Shown one piece after another: positions 1 to 6,236 of a stretch of 35,584 nucleotides of DNA (position 1 is its first letter; every line of letters starts with the position of its first letter). The DNA is from Bacilli bacterium (GTDB taxonomy: Bacteria > Bacillota_I > Bacilli_A > RFN20 > CAG-826), in contig JAILRR010000064.1 of the NCBI GenBank assembly GCA_024698065.1, positions 1 through 35,584 on the forward strand, written 5' to 3'. Made by a program: the position numbers and the translations under genes. The notes beneath the pieces are model-generated. The model had not been told where the DNA came from, did not search any database, and worked only from the letters and a program-made list of their open reading frames with translations.

Positions 1-879
1 CTCAACAAGATCTGGAATGCCTGCCGTTATGTCGAAGGCGTGCTCGGTGAGGATTACACCCCAAGAGCCATCGACAAGAAGAGTTTAGGTGTCCTTGACG
101 CTGCGATCATCGATAAGCTCAATCGCACGATCAAGAGAGTCCGTACCGAAATGGACAAATACCACTTTGGTCAGGCCTCATCGATTCTTTATGACTTCGT
201 CTATGACGATTTCTGCTCCTCATATCTTGAGATGAGCAAGATCTCTTTGTCTTACGAGGGCAAGGAAGCCGATGTCGCCAAAGACGTTCTTTATACCGTC
301 ATGAAGGACATCATCCTCATGATTTATCCATACACTCCATTCGTCACCGAGGAGATGTATCTTTCTCTCCCGGGCCACAAGAAGAGCATCATGGAAGAGC
401 CATATCCTGAATACGACCGTCACCTCATCAACAAGAAAGCGGTTGAGAAAGTCGCTGTTCTCGAAGGCATGATCAAGGATATCCGTAACTACAAGTCCAC
501 GAATGGCATGGCACCTAACGCCAAAGTCAGACTCATCGTCTCGCCAGAGGAACCGTTCGCTGGTTCTGGCGAATACCTCAAGCGCTTTACCTTCGCTTCC
601 TCTTACGAAATCAAGAAAGATAGCCTTGGAGGTTCGAGCTTCCTTTACCCTGGCTACGAGCTCATGGTTGAGGAAGATGTCGATCCAACCATCCTCAAAG
701 AGAAACTCCTCAAAGAAAAAGAGACCCTCGAATTCGAAATCAGTCGTAGCGAGAAGATGCTTGGAAACCCAGGCTTCGTCAACAAGGCTCCGAAAGAGAA
801 AGTCGATCTTGAGAAAGCCAAACTTGAGAAAAACAAAGGAATTCTCGAATCGCTCAAAAACAAGCTGGCATCGTTATAA
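1..879 (+). CDS. valS: Valyl-tRNA synthetase, C-terminal part (cut by window edge)
   Basis: Charges tRNA-Val in the cytoplasm. The frame is open from base 1, so the gene begins outside the window; 292 C-terminal residues are visible. The first residues (LNKIWNACRYV) match the start of the class Ia anticodon-binding domain, where ValRS has K-x-W-N-A-x-R. The middle contains the helical bundle with the YPYTPFVTEEMY segment typical of ValRS. The last 65 residues or so are a charged coiled coil (LKEKETLEFEISRSEKML, then NPGFVNKAP) that matches the ValRS tRNA-binding arm. A strong terminator follows 15 bases after the stop. Identity is secure; the catalytic core is not visible. Confidence 0.95.
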   Translation, partial: LNKIWNACRYVEGVLGEDYTPRAIDKKSLGVLDAAIIDKLNRTIKRVRTEMDKYHFGQASSILYDFVYDDFCSSYLEMSKISLSYEGKEADVAKDVLYTVMKDIILMIYPYTPFVTEEMYLSLPGHKKSIMEEPYPEYDRHLINKKAVEKVAVLEGMIKDIRNYKSTNGMAPNAKVRLIVSPEEPFAGSGEYLKRFTFASSYEIKKDSLGGSSFLYPGYELMVEEDVDPTILKEKLLKEKETLEFEISRSEKMLGNPGFVNKAPKEKVDLEKAKLEKNKGILESLKNKLASL

Positions 880-893
880 ATTAGCAATTGAAT

Positions 894-927
894 AACGCTC
901 TCAAATGAGGGCGTTTTTCTTTTTTTC
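894..927 (+). terminator. Rho-independent terminator after valS
   Basis: A 9-bp stem (894-902 with 907-915, one G-U pair) closes a 4-base loop and is followed by a T-rich tract to 927. It separates valS from the downstream small peptide gene. Confidence 0.9.
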
Positions 928-977
928 CCGAAAAACCGCTCGAATCCCTCTATATGAGAAGTGAGGAGGTAACATTC

Positions 978-1175
978 ATGAACGGAAGAGAACTCACACT
1001 TATCGAGAGGCAAAAGATTTGTCCGGGGGAGGCGATGGCTTTAACGGCTGTCATGGCTGTTTTGGCAATCAGCATTGTGGCGGTGGTCGTCTATCGACTT
1101 CTTAAGTCCTCAAAAGGCACCGCGAAAGTACCTGGCGGATGGTCCTTCACTTGGAACATTGGACGCTTAGCCTGA
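978..1175 (+). CDS. Unrecognised 65-aa single-pass membrane peptide
   Basis: I do not recognise the family. The start at 978 is chosen because a near-perfect Shine-Dalgarno (GAGGAGGT, 963-970) sits 7 bases before it; an ATG at 954 would lie upstream of this site. The peptide has three parts: a charged N-terminus (about 1-22, ELTLIERQKICPGEA), one hydrophobic helix (about 24-42, rich in A, V and I), and a basic, glycine-rich tail (KSSKGTAKVPGGWSFTW). The N-terminus loosely resembles the leader of double-glycine-type secreted peptides, with P-G where G-G would be expected. It could therefore be an exported peptide or simply a small membrane protein. It sits alone between the valS terminator and the rplU leader. 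A possible -10 (TATATG, 951-956) is present without a clear -35. Confidence 0.7.
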   Translation: MNGRELTLIERQKICPGEAMALTAVMAVLAISIVAVVVYRLLKSSKGTAKVPGGWSFTWNIGRLA

Positions 1176-1222
1176 TAAGAATCTTTTCAAAGAAACATCT
1201 TTTTACAATTGTTCGAAAATTC

Positions 1223-1251
1223 TTCACTTTTCCTATGTGTGCGTGTATGAT
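1223..1251 (+). promoter_or_regulatory. Promoter of the rplU-prp-rpmA operon
   Basis: A TTCACT -35-like element (1223-1228) lies 17 bases before TATGAT (1246-1251). Transcription from here would start at the 5' edge of the structured rplU leader. Only the motifs and spacing support it. Confidence 0.55.
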
Positions 1252-1255
1252 AATC

Positions 1256-1349
1256 ACGTTGTCGCCCTCCATAGGGGCCTCAACCGCATTTCTACGGTAC
1301 CTAATTAATCACTTGTGATTAAACCGCACGGAGCGAGTCTTAAGCTAAT
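1256..1349 (+). promoter_or_regulatory. Structured rplU 5' leader (L21-leader type)
   Basis: About 95 bases between the predicted promoter and the rplU ribosome-binding site hold several potential stems. These include a short CCG-n-CGG hairpin near 1284-1297 and a strong hairpin at 1305-1322 (TTAATCAC pairing with GTGATTAA). In Firmicutes the rplU-ysxB-rpmA operon is preceded by a known autoregulatory leader, the L21 leader family. Position and structure fit that family; I assigned it by context, not by a covariance match. Confidence 0.6.
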
Positions 1350-1363
1350 AAGGAGGAACAAGC

Positions 1364-1672
1364 ATGTACGCCATTGTTGAAACTGGTGGTAAACAAATCA
1401 AAGTTGAAGTCGGCGATAAGATTTTCGTCGAGAAACTTGATGCCGAAGCCGGAAAAGACGTTACCCTTTCCAAAGTCCTCTTCATCGGCGGCGAAACCAA
1501 CAAGGTTGGCGATCCTTACGTCAAGGGTGCTTCCGTTGTTGCCAAAGTCGAGAAGCAGGGTTTAGGCAAGAAACTCGTCGTTTACCGTTACAAAGCCAAG
1601 GCTAACGTCCGTCGTAAACACGGCCATCGTCAGCCATTCACCTGTTTGGTTGTCAAAGCCATCAACGCCTAA
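1364..1672 (+). CDS. rplU: 50S ribosomal protein L21
   Basis: A 102-aa large-subunit ribosomal protein that binds 23S rRNA. It starts MYAIVETGGKQIKVEVGDKI, the classic bL21 opening. Near the C-terminus it carries the basic signature KAKANVRRKHGHRQPFT, the family's rRNA-binding stretch. Length is normal. A strong AAGGAGGA at 1350-1357 precedes the ATG. The stop codon shares its last base with the start of prp, showing translational coupling in the classic L21-Prp-L27 operon. Confidence 0.98.
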   Translation: MYAIVETGGKQIKVEVGDKIFVEKLDAEAGKDVTLSKVLFIGGETNKVGDPYVKGASVVAKVEKQGLGKKLVVYRYKAKANVRRKHGHRQPFTCLVVKAINA

Positions 1673-1980
1673 TGATAAAAGCTACGTTCGTCTATTGTGA
1701 CAAAGACCTCAAATCCTTGACCGTCAAAGGACACGCCAATAGCGCGCCCTATGGCGAGGACTTAGTCTGTGCCGCCATCAGCGCGATCGTCCTCGGAGGC
1801 CTAAACGCCTTCACAGATGATGCGTCGCTATATGAGGCGAAAGTAGAGGAAGGCAATGTGACGCTACTTGTCAAAGGCAAGCAAAGCGTCCACGACCAGA
1901 TCGTTACTGAAACGATCGAATCCCAGATTAAAGATGTCGCTGCTTCATATCCGAAGCATGTGACTCTAGAAAGGAAGTAG
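1672..1980 (+). CDS. prp: Ribosomal-processing cysteine protease Prp
   Basis: A 102-aa homologue of B. subtilis YsxB/Prp, the protease that removes the N-terminal extension of ribosomal protein L27 in Firmicutes. The catalytic pair is visible: His21 in KGHANSAPYGED and Cys33 in LVCAAISAI. It overlaps the rplU stop by one base and lies five bases before rpmA, whose product has the matching cleavage site. The AAGGAAG that drives rpmA translation lies in its last codons. Confidence 0.93.
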   Translation: MIKATFVYCDKDLKSLTVKGHANSAPYGEDLVCAAISAIVLGGLNAFTDDASLYEAKVEEGNVTLLVKGKQSVHDQIVTETIESQIKDVAASYPKHVTLERK

Positions 1981-1985
1981 GAAGA

Positions 1986-2267
1986 ATGAAATTCATCATT
2001 GATCTCCAATTATTCGCCTCCAAGAAAGGCGTTTCGAGCACCAAGAACGGCCGTGATTCCGCTGGCAGAAGACTTGGCGCTAAGGTCGGTGACGGTCAGC
2101 ACGTCCTTGCTGGCAACATCATCTATAGACAAAGAGGAACCCGTATCCATCCTGGCATCAACACCGCCAAAGGTGGAGACGATACCATCTATGCCCTTAT
2201 TGATGGCACCGTTAAGTTCGAGCGCGTTGGCAAGAAGGGAAAGAGAGTTTCCGTCTACGCCAACTAA
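1986..2267 (+). CDS. rpmA: 50S ribosomal protein L27 with cleavable N-terminal extension
   Basis: A 93-aa bL27, a protein next to the peptidyl-transferase centre. The mature body (SKKGVSSTKNGRDSAGRRLG and onward) is typical. It is preceded by MKFIIDLQLFA, the Firmicute-type extension. By homology with S. aureus and B. subtilis, Prp cuts between Phe10 and Ala11, exposing the N-terminus that reaches the tRNA acceptor ends. The protease is encoded immediately upstream. The ribosome-binding site AAGGAAG is at 1971-1977. A terminator follows 20 bases after the stop. Confidence 0.97.
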   Translation: MKFIIDLQLFASKKGVSSTKNGRDSAGRRLGAKVGDGQHVLAGNIIYRQRGTRIHPGINTAKGGDDTIYALIDGTVKFERVGKKGKRVSVYAN

Positions 2268-2287
2268 TTCGGCCAAAACTGAACTTT

Positions 2288-2319
2288 AACGGGTCTTTCC
2301 ATAAGGCCCGTTTTTGTTT
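2288..2319 (+). terminator. Rho-independent terminator after rpmA
   Basis: A 10-bp stem (2288-2297 with 2303-2312, one G-U pair) and a 5-base loop are followed by a T-rich run. It ends the L21-Prp-L27 operon. Confidence 0.92.
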
Positions 2320-2334
2320 CATTAAAACAAAAAA

Positions 2335-2346
2335 TGCTATATTATA
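2335..2346 (+). promoter_or_regulatory. Extended -10 promoter abutting the glycosyltransferase start
   Basis: TG-C-TATATT (2335-2343) forms an extended -10, overlapping TATTAT at 2340-2345. The start codon is at 2353, so transcription would begin about 0-3 bases before the ATG. No Shine-Dalgarno is present between them. It belongs to the leaderless-type starts described in the findings. Confidence 0.6.
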
Positions 2347-2352
2347 GACGCT

Positions 2353-3114
2353 ATGAAGATCAGCATCGTCATTCCATGCAAAAACCAGAGTGAGACCTGT
2401 TTCGAGAACATCGAGAAAATCGGTCTTTCGTATTTCGAATCCTTAGGGGTCGATTTCGAGTTTTTGGTTGTCCTTGATGGGAGCGATGACAAGAATGTGA
2501 GCCTTGCCGAGATGCTTATCGAAAGATTCGATGAGCACGTCAAGATTCTCCCTTGCGAGAACAAGTTTGGCAAAGGCCATAACGTCAAACACGGCTTCCT
2601 TGAGGCCGATGGTGATTACGTCCTTTTCATGGATGCCGATTTCGCGACCGACCTTCATATCATGGAAGACATACTTCCTCATATCGCCGAGCACGATGGC
2701 TTCATTGCCTCTAGACGCTGCAAAGGCGCGAAGATTGCTACCAAACAAACCCTCAAAAGACGTTTTGTCAGCTGGGTCAGCCGCATCATGATCAGAACCC
2801 GTTTCCACCTTGGATACAGCGAGACGCAGTGCGGTTTCAAGCTCTTCAGAAAAGACTTGGCCAAAGCTCTTGCAAAACACCAGATTATCGATGGTTTCGC
2901 TTTTGATGTCGAATATCTCTATTTCTGCCATCTCAATGGCTTTGACATCAAAGAGGTCCCTTGCGTTTGGAACGATGGCGAGAAGTCGACCATCAATAAT
3001 GCGACCAAAGCATCGATGGATTTCATCGGTGATATGAAACGCATCAAGAAGAATAAGAAGAATTACATCCTCTCTGTCGAAGAGAAGGAGTCATTAAAGA
3101 GGAAAGAGGCCTAA
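2353..3114 (+). CDS. Family 2 glycosyltransferase (polyprenyl-phosphate sugar transferase-like)
   Basis: A 253-aa GT-A fold enzyme that transfers a sugar from a nucleotide donor. MKISIVIPCKNQ is the N-terminal nucleotide-binding strand. DGSDD (42-46) contacts the nucleotide, the DAD motif (94-96) is the metal-binding DXD, and ETQCGFKLFR (157-166) is the signature of the dolichyl-phosphate glucosyl/mannosyl transferase (ALG5/DPM) group. No transmembrane helix is present, unlike many prenyl-phosphate transferases; a basic C-terminus (KRIKKNKKN, KRKEA) could associate with membrane. It sits between rpmA and obgE, which are usually adjacent, and ends 2 bases before the obgE start. The acceptor and sugar cannot be told from sequence. 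Confidence 0.85.
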   Translation: MKISIVIPCKNQSETCFENIEKIGLSYFESLGVDFEFLVVLDGSDDKNVSLAEMLIERFDEHVKILPCENKFGKGHNVKHGFLEADGDYVLFMDADFATDLHIMEDILPHIAEHDGFIASRRCKGAKIATKQTLKRRFVSWVSRIMIRTRFHLGYSETQCGFKLFRKDLAKALAKHQIIDGFAFDVEYLYFCHLNGFDIKEVPCVWNDGEKSTINNATKASMDFIGDMKRIKKNKKNYILSVEEKESLKRKEA

Positions 3115-3115
3115 T

Positions 3116-4393
3116 ATGCTTATCGACCGTTGCATAATCGAAGTCAGAAGCGGAAAAGGCGGCGACGGCTGCATCTCTTTCCTTCGTGACAAAAACACCG
3201 CGAAAGGCGGACCAGATGGAGGAAACGGCGGCCGTGGTGGCTCCGTCTATTTCCTTGGCAAAGCCAACTTAAACAACCTTTACAATTTCCGTCATTCCAG
3301 AACATTCATCGCCGCTGATGGCGAAAAAGGAATGAAGACGATGAGATATGGCCGTAACGCCGAAGACATCGTCATTGAAGTGCCAGTCGGAACGATAGTT
3401 ACCGAAGAGAGCACCGGACGTGTTTTAGCCGACATCAAAGAAGAAGGTCAGAAGGTCCTTGCCGCCAAAGGGGGACGCGGAGGAAGAGGCAACGCTTGCT
3501 TCAAATCTTCGAGACACAGAATCCCTCGCATTGCCGAAAACGGACATCCTGGCGAAAGAAAACGTCTCATCCTTGAACTCAAGCTTCTTGCGGATGCCGG
3601 ACTAATCGGTTTCCCAAGCGTTGGCAAATCGACTTTCCTCAATGTCGTTAGCAAGGCTAATGTCCCAACCGCGGATTACCCATTCACGACCTTGGTCCCT
3701 AATCTTGGCGTTTGCTATCTCAAAGACGGCAGGAGTTTTGTTCTTGCCGATATGCCAGGTCTCATCAAAGGCGCTCACGAAGGAAAAGGACTTGGTATCC
3801 AATTCCTCCGCCATATCGAAAGAACGAGAATCCTTATCCATCTTGTCTCTATGGCCGATAGCGAAAGAGATCCTTATGAGGACTATCTTGCCATCAACGA
3901 AGAACTCAAAGCCTATAACGCTTTCCTTGAAAAACGCCCGCAAATCGTCGTCGCATCTATGATGGATGCCGAAGGCGCGGAGGAGAGAAAGAAAGAATTC
4001 GACAAGAAACTCGGATTCGAATCGATTGCTTTATCTAGCCTTACCCATGAAGGCGTTGATGCCCTTCTCAAAAAAGCCATCGAACTCATTGAAACCACTC
4101 CAGAATTCCCAATCAAAGGAGTCAACGAGGCTACGAAGATGAAAGTCTATGATGCCCGCGAGATCGAAGGAAAATCCGATTATAAGATCCTTCGTGGCGA
4201 GAATGGCTGGATCATCAAAGGCGAAAAAGTCGAACGCGATGCCGCTCTTATCAACACGACAACCGATGAAGGCATCGTCCGTCTTATTCGCTATCTCGAT
4301 AATATCGGAGTCGAAGAAAGACTCGAAGAAGTCGGCGCCCAAGATGGTGACAAAGTTCAGATTGGCGATTTCGTCTTCGATTACACGACTTGA
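3116..4393 (+). CDS. obgE: Obg family GTPase (ribosome assembly)
   Basis: A 425-aa essential GTPase acting in 50S maturation and linked to (p)ppGpp. Three domains are visible: the glycine-rich Obg fold (about 1-157, GGDGCISF and GGNGGRGG repeats), the G domain (about 158-330), and the C-terminal OCT domain (about 345-425). G1 is GFPSVGKST, G3 is DMPGLIKGAHEGKGLG, and G5 is represented by LSS. The G4 position, normally NKxD, reads SMMD (281-284), losing both the Asn and the Lys; see findings. A GAGG at 3106-3109 precedes the ATG. A hairpin (4387-4404) overlaps the stop codon, a weak terminator candidate. Confidence 0.96.
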   Translation: MLIDRCIIEVRSGKGGDGCISFLRDKNTAKGGPDGGNGGRGGSVYFLGKANLNNLYNFRHSRTFIAADGEKGMKTMRYGRNAEDIVIEVPVGTIVTEESTGRVLADIKEEGQKVLAAKGGRGGRGNACFKSSRHRIPRIAENGHPGERKRLILELKLLADAGLIGFPSVGKSTFLNVVSKANVPTADYPFTTLVPNLGVCYLKDGRSFVLADMPGLIKGAHEGKGLGIQFLRHIERTRILIHLVSMADSERDPYEDYLAINEELKAYNAFLEKRPQIVVASMMDAEGAEERKKEFDKKLGFESIALSSLTHEGVDALLKKAIELIETTPEFPIKGVNEATKMKVYDAREIEGKSDYKILRGENGWIIKGEKVERDAALINTTTDEGIVRLIRYLDNIGVEERLEEVGAQDGDKVQIGDFVFDYTT

Positions 4394-4417
4394 TGTATCA
4401 AGTCACCTAACTCTTTT
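4387..4417 (+). terminator. Candidate weak terminator overlapping the obgE stop
   Basis: A perfect 7-bp stem (4387-4393 with 4398-4404) with loop TGTA is followed by a pyrimidine-rich stretch with only four consecutive T at 4414-4417. It lies directly before the promoter of the 31-aa peptide. Confidence 0.4.
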
Positions 4418-4418
4418 G

Positions 4419-4424
4419 TATAAT
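4419..4424 (+). promoter_or_regulatory. Consensus -10 box placed for a leaderless start
   Basis: A perfect TATAAT (4419-4424) lies exactly at -12 to -7 relative to the ATG at 4431. Transcription would therefore begin on the A of the start codon. No ribosome-binding site is present. No good -35 was found. Confidence 0.65.
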
Positions 4425-4430
4425 TAATCG

Positions 4431-4526
4431 ATGAAAGAAAACAAACTCCTGATTCCGATCCTCTCTTTAGTGGCGGTCGCCATCTGCTTTGGTCTTTTCT
4501 TTCTTTATATTGGGGTATACCGCTAA
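4431..4526 (+). CDS. 31-aa single-pass membrane peptide upstream of ruvA
   Basis: A short reading frame starting MKENKLLIPILSLVAVA and ending YIGVYR. It has a charged N-terminus (KENK) and one hydrophobic helix over about residues 6-28. A perfect -10 box is positioned immediately upstream, and the stop lies two bases before the ruvA ATG, so the two are probably cotranscribed and translationally coupled. I know no family for it. Its reality rests on the promoter position, the tight spacing and the clear membrane-helix composition. It could instead be a short upstream leader ORF that feeds ribosomes into ruvA, which has no convincing Shine-Dalgarno of its own. Confidence 0.55.
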   Translation: MKENKLLIPILSLVAVAICFGLFFLYIGVYR

Positions 4527-4528
4527 AC

Positions 4529-5092
4529 ATGTATTACTCATTCACCGGAAAAGTCGTCAACATTGGCAAAGAGAGCATTGCTATTGCTTTGCCTAGTGGA
4601 ATCGCTTACGAGCTTTTGGTTGCCCGTACTTCAGATTTCGCTTACGAAGAAGAAACTACCGTTTATGTCCATGAGGTCTTTAATGAAAACGACCACTATC
4701 TCGTCGGTTTCAAAGACAAACTTGAGAAAGAGGCTTTCGAATCTCTCATCGAAGTCAAAGGCATTGGTCCTAAGACCGCTGTTGTTGCTTTAGGGGCGAC
4801 AAATCCTAACGACCTCATGAAGGCAATCGCCGCCAACAACACGACCTTCCTCAAAAAACTCCCTGGAATCGGCCCAAAAGCGGCTGCCCAAATCATCCTC
4901 GACCTCAAAGGCAGGCTTGCGGATATGGGCGGTGGTGCCAAAGCCAACCCTAATCAATATGACGAAGTCAGGGAAGGACTTAAGGCCCTTGGCTTCAAAG
5001 TCAAAGCCATCGATGATGCTCTCGCTTCCATCAATGAGCCAGGGCTTTCTAACGAAGAGGTTCTTCGTATGGCTCTTAAGAAACTCAAATAA
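4529..5092 (+). CDS. ruvA: Holliday junction branch migration protein RuvA
   Basis: A 187-aa DNA-binding subunit of the RuvAB motor, which binds four-way junctions. It has an N-terminal OB fold (1-62), tandem helix-hairpin-helix motifs (KGIGPKT at 77-83 and PGIGPKA at 112-118), an acid-rich hinge, and a C-terminal RuvB-binding domain (about 145-187). Length is slightly below the usual 200. The start lies 2 bases after the 31-aa peptide stop, with only a weak GGGG about 14 bases upstream. It ends 2 bases before ruvB. Confidence 0.96.
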   Translation: MYYSFTGKVVNIGKESIAIALPSGIAYELLVARTSDFAYEEETTVYVHEVFNENDHYLVGFKDKLEKEAFESLIEVKGIGPKTAVVALGATNPNDLMKAIAANNTTFLKKLPGIGPKAAAQIILDLKGRLADMGGGAKANPNQYDEVREGLKALGFKVKAIDDALASINEPGLSNEEVLRMALKKLK

Positions 5093-5094
5093 CC

Positions 5095-6123
5095 ATGAAA
5101 AAGACCGAAAACAAAGGATCAGAGCGACTTCTTGACGCAAGAAGAGAAAGCGGTGACAGTACCACCGACGTCACTTTGCGTCCGAAGGATCTCAAAGAAT
5201 ATGTAGGGCAAGACGCCCTTAAAAAGAACCTCGGTGTCTTTATCGGCGCCGCTAAGAAAAGAGAAGAATGCCTCGATCACGTTTTACTATATGGCCCGCC
5301 AGGCTTAGGCAAAACAACCTTGGCTTACGTCATTGCCAATGAAATGGGTGGAAACATCCGCGTCGTTAATGGACCTTCCATCGAAAAAAGCGGTGATTTG
5401 GCCGCCATTTTATGCGATTTAGAACCTGGCGATATCCTTTTCATCGATGAAATCCATAGGCTTCCTCGCCATATTGAAGAAGTCCTTTATGGGGCGATGG
5501 AGGATTTCCAGCTTTCGATCATGATCAATAGGGATGGCGCCGCAAAATCCCTCAATATGGCTTTGCCGCCATTCACGCTTGTTGGCGCGACTACGCGTGC
5601 TGGCGACCTATCTTCGCCTTTGCGTGCCCGTTTTGGCATCAGCGCGAAAATCGATTTCTATACTGTCGAAGAGATTGGCAAAATCATTGAAAGGACCTCT
5701 AAAGTCCTTGGAATGCCGATCGATAAAGATGCAGTGGAGCTTTTGGCGAAAAGAAGCCGTGGCACCCCGCGTATCGCCAACCGTATTTATAAGAGGGTAC
5801 GCGATTTTGCCTCCTTCGAAGGACTTAGCAAAATCGATGCCAACCTAGCAAATAGAGCCCTTGATGCCCTAAAAATCGATGACCTCGGTCTTGATGATGT
5901 CGATATCAAGTATCTCAGGGCCATCATCGACCGTTTCCAAGGCGGACCGGTTGGTTTAGAGAGCATCGCTTCCTCAATCGGCGAGGAAATCACAAACTTA
6001 GAAGACGTTTATGAGCCATACCTTTTGATGATTGGCCTTATCAATAGAACGCCTCGTGGCCGCGTAGCGACCACTAAGGCCTACGAACACCTGAAAATCG
6101 CCCACGAATGGTCGCTCTTTTGA
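5095..6123 (+). CDS. ruvB: Holliday junction branch migration ATPase RuvB
   Basis: A 342-aa AAA+ motor that drives branch migration with RuvA. Walker A is GPPGLGKT (67-74), Walker B is DEIH (118-121), sensor 1 is GATTRAG (164-170), and the arginine finger falls in LRARF (176-180). The C-terminal winged-helix domain ends with RTPRGRVATTKAYEHL. Length is normal. The stop codon is inside the stem of the following terminator. queA, tgt and yajC, which follow ruvB in many Bacilli, are absent. Confidence 0.97.
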   Translation: MKKTENKGSERLLDARRESGDSTTDVTLRPKDLKEYVGQDALKKNLGVFIGAAKKREECLDHVLLYGPPGLGKTTLAYVIANEMGGNIRVVNGPSIEKSGDLAAILCDLEPGDILFIDEIHRLPRHIEEVLYGAMEDFQLSIMINRDGAAKSLNMALPPFTLVGATTRAGDLSSPLRARFGISAKIDFYTVEEIGKIIERTSKVLGMPIDKDAVELLAKRSRGTPRIANRIYKRVRDFASFEGLSKIDANLANRALDALKIDDLGLDDVDIKYLRAIIDRFQGGPVGLESIASSIGEEITNLEDVYEPYLLMIGLINRTPRGRVATTKAYEHLKIAHEWSLF

Positions 6124-6151
6124 GACTATTTGACTCAAAAGTGCTTTTTCT
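6117..6151 (+). terminator. Rho-independent terminator at the end of ruvB
   Basis: A perfect 8-bp stem (6117-6124 with 6134-6141) has a 9-base loop. A five-T run begins three bases later at 6145. It includes the ruvB stop codon. Confidence 0.75.
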
Positions 6152-6236
6152 CTTGTGCGTACGCTCGCGTATGGGGTAGACTTATAAACGCTTGCTAAAC
6201 ACATTTTTTGTGCAGTGCAAAAGTTGGAGGATATTT

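Noticed and set aside
6192..6236. Upstream start of secDF
   Set aside because: No ribosome-binding site; TTGGAGGA directly precedes the ATG at 6237 and the first membrane helix begins there.
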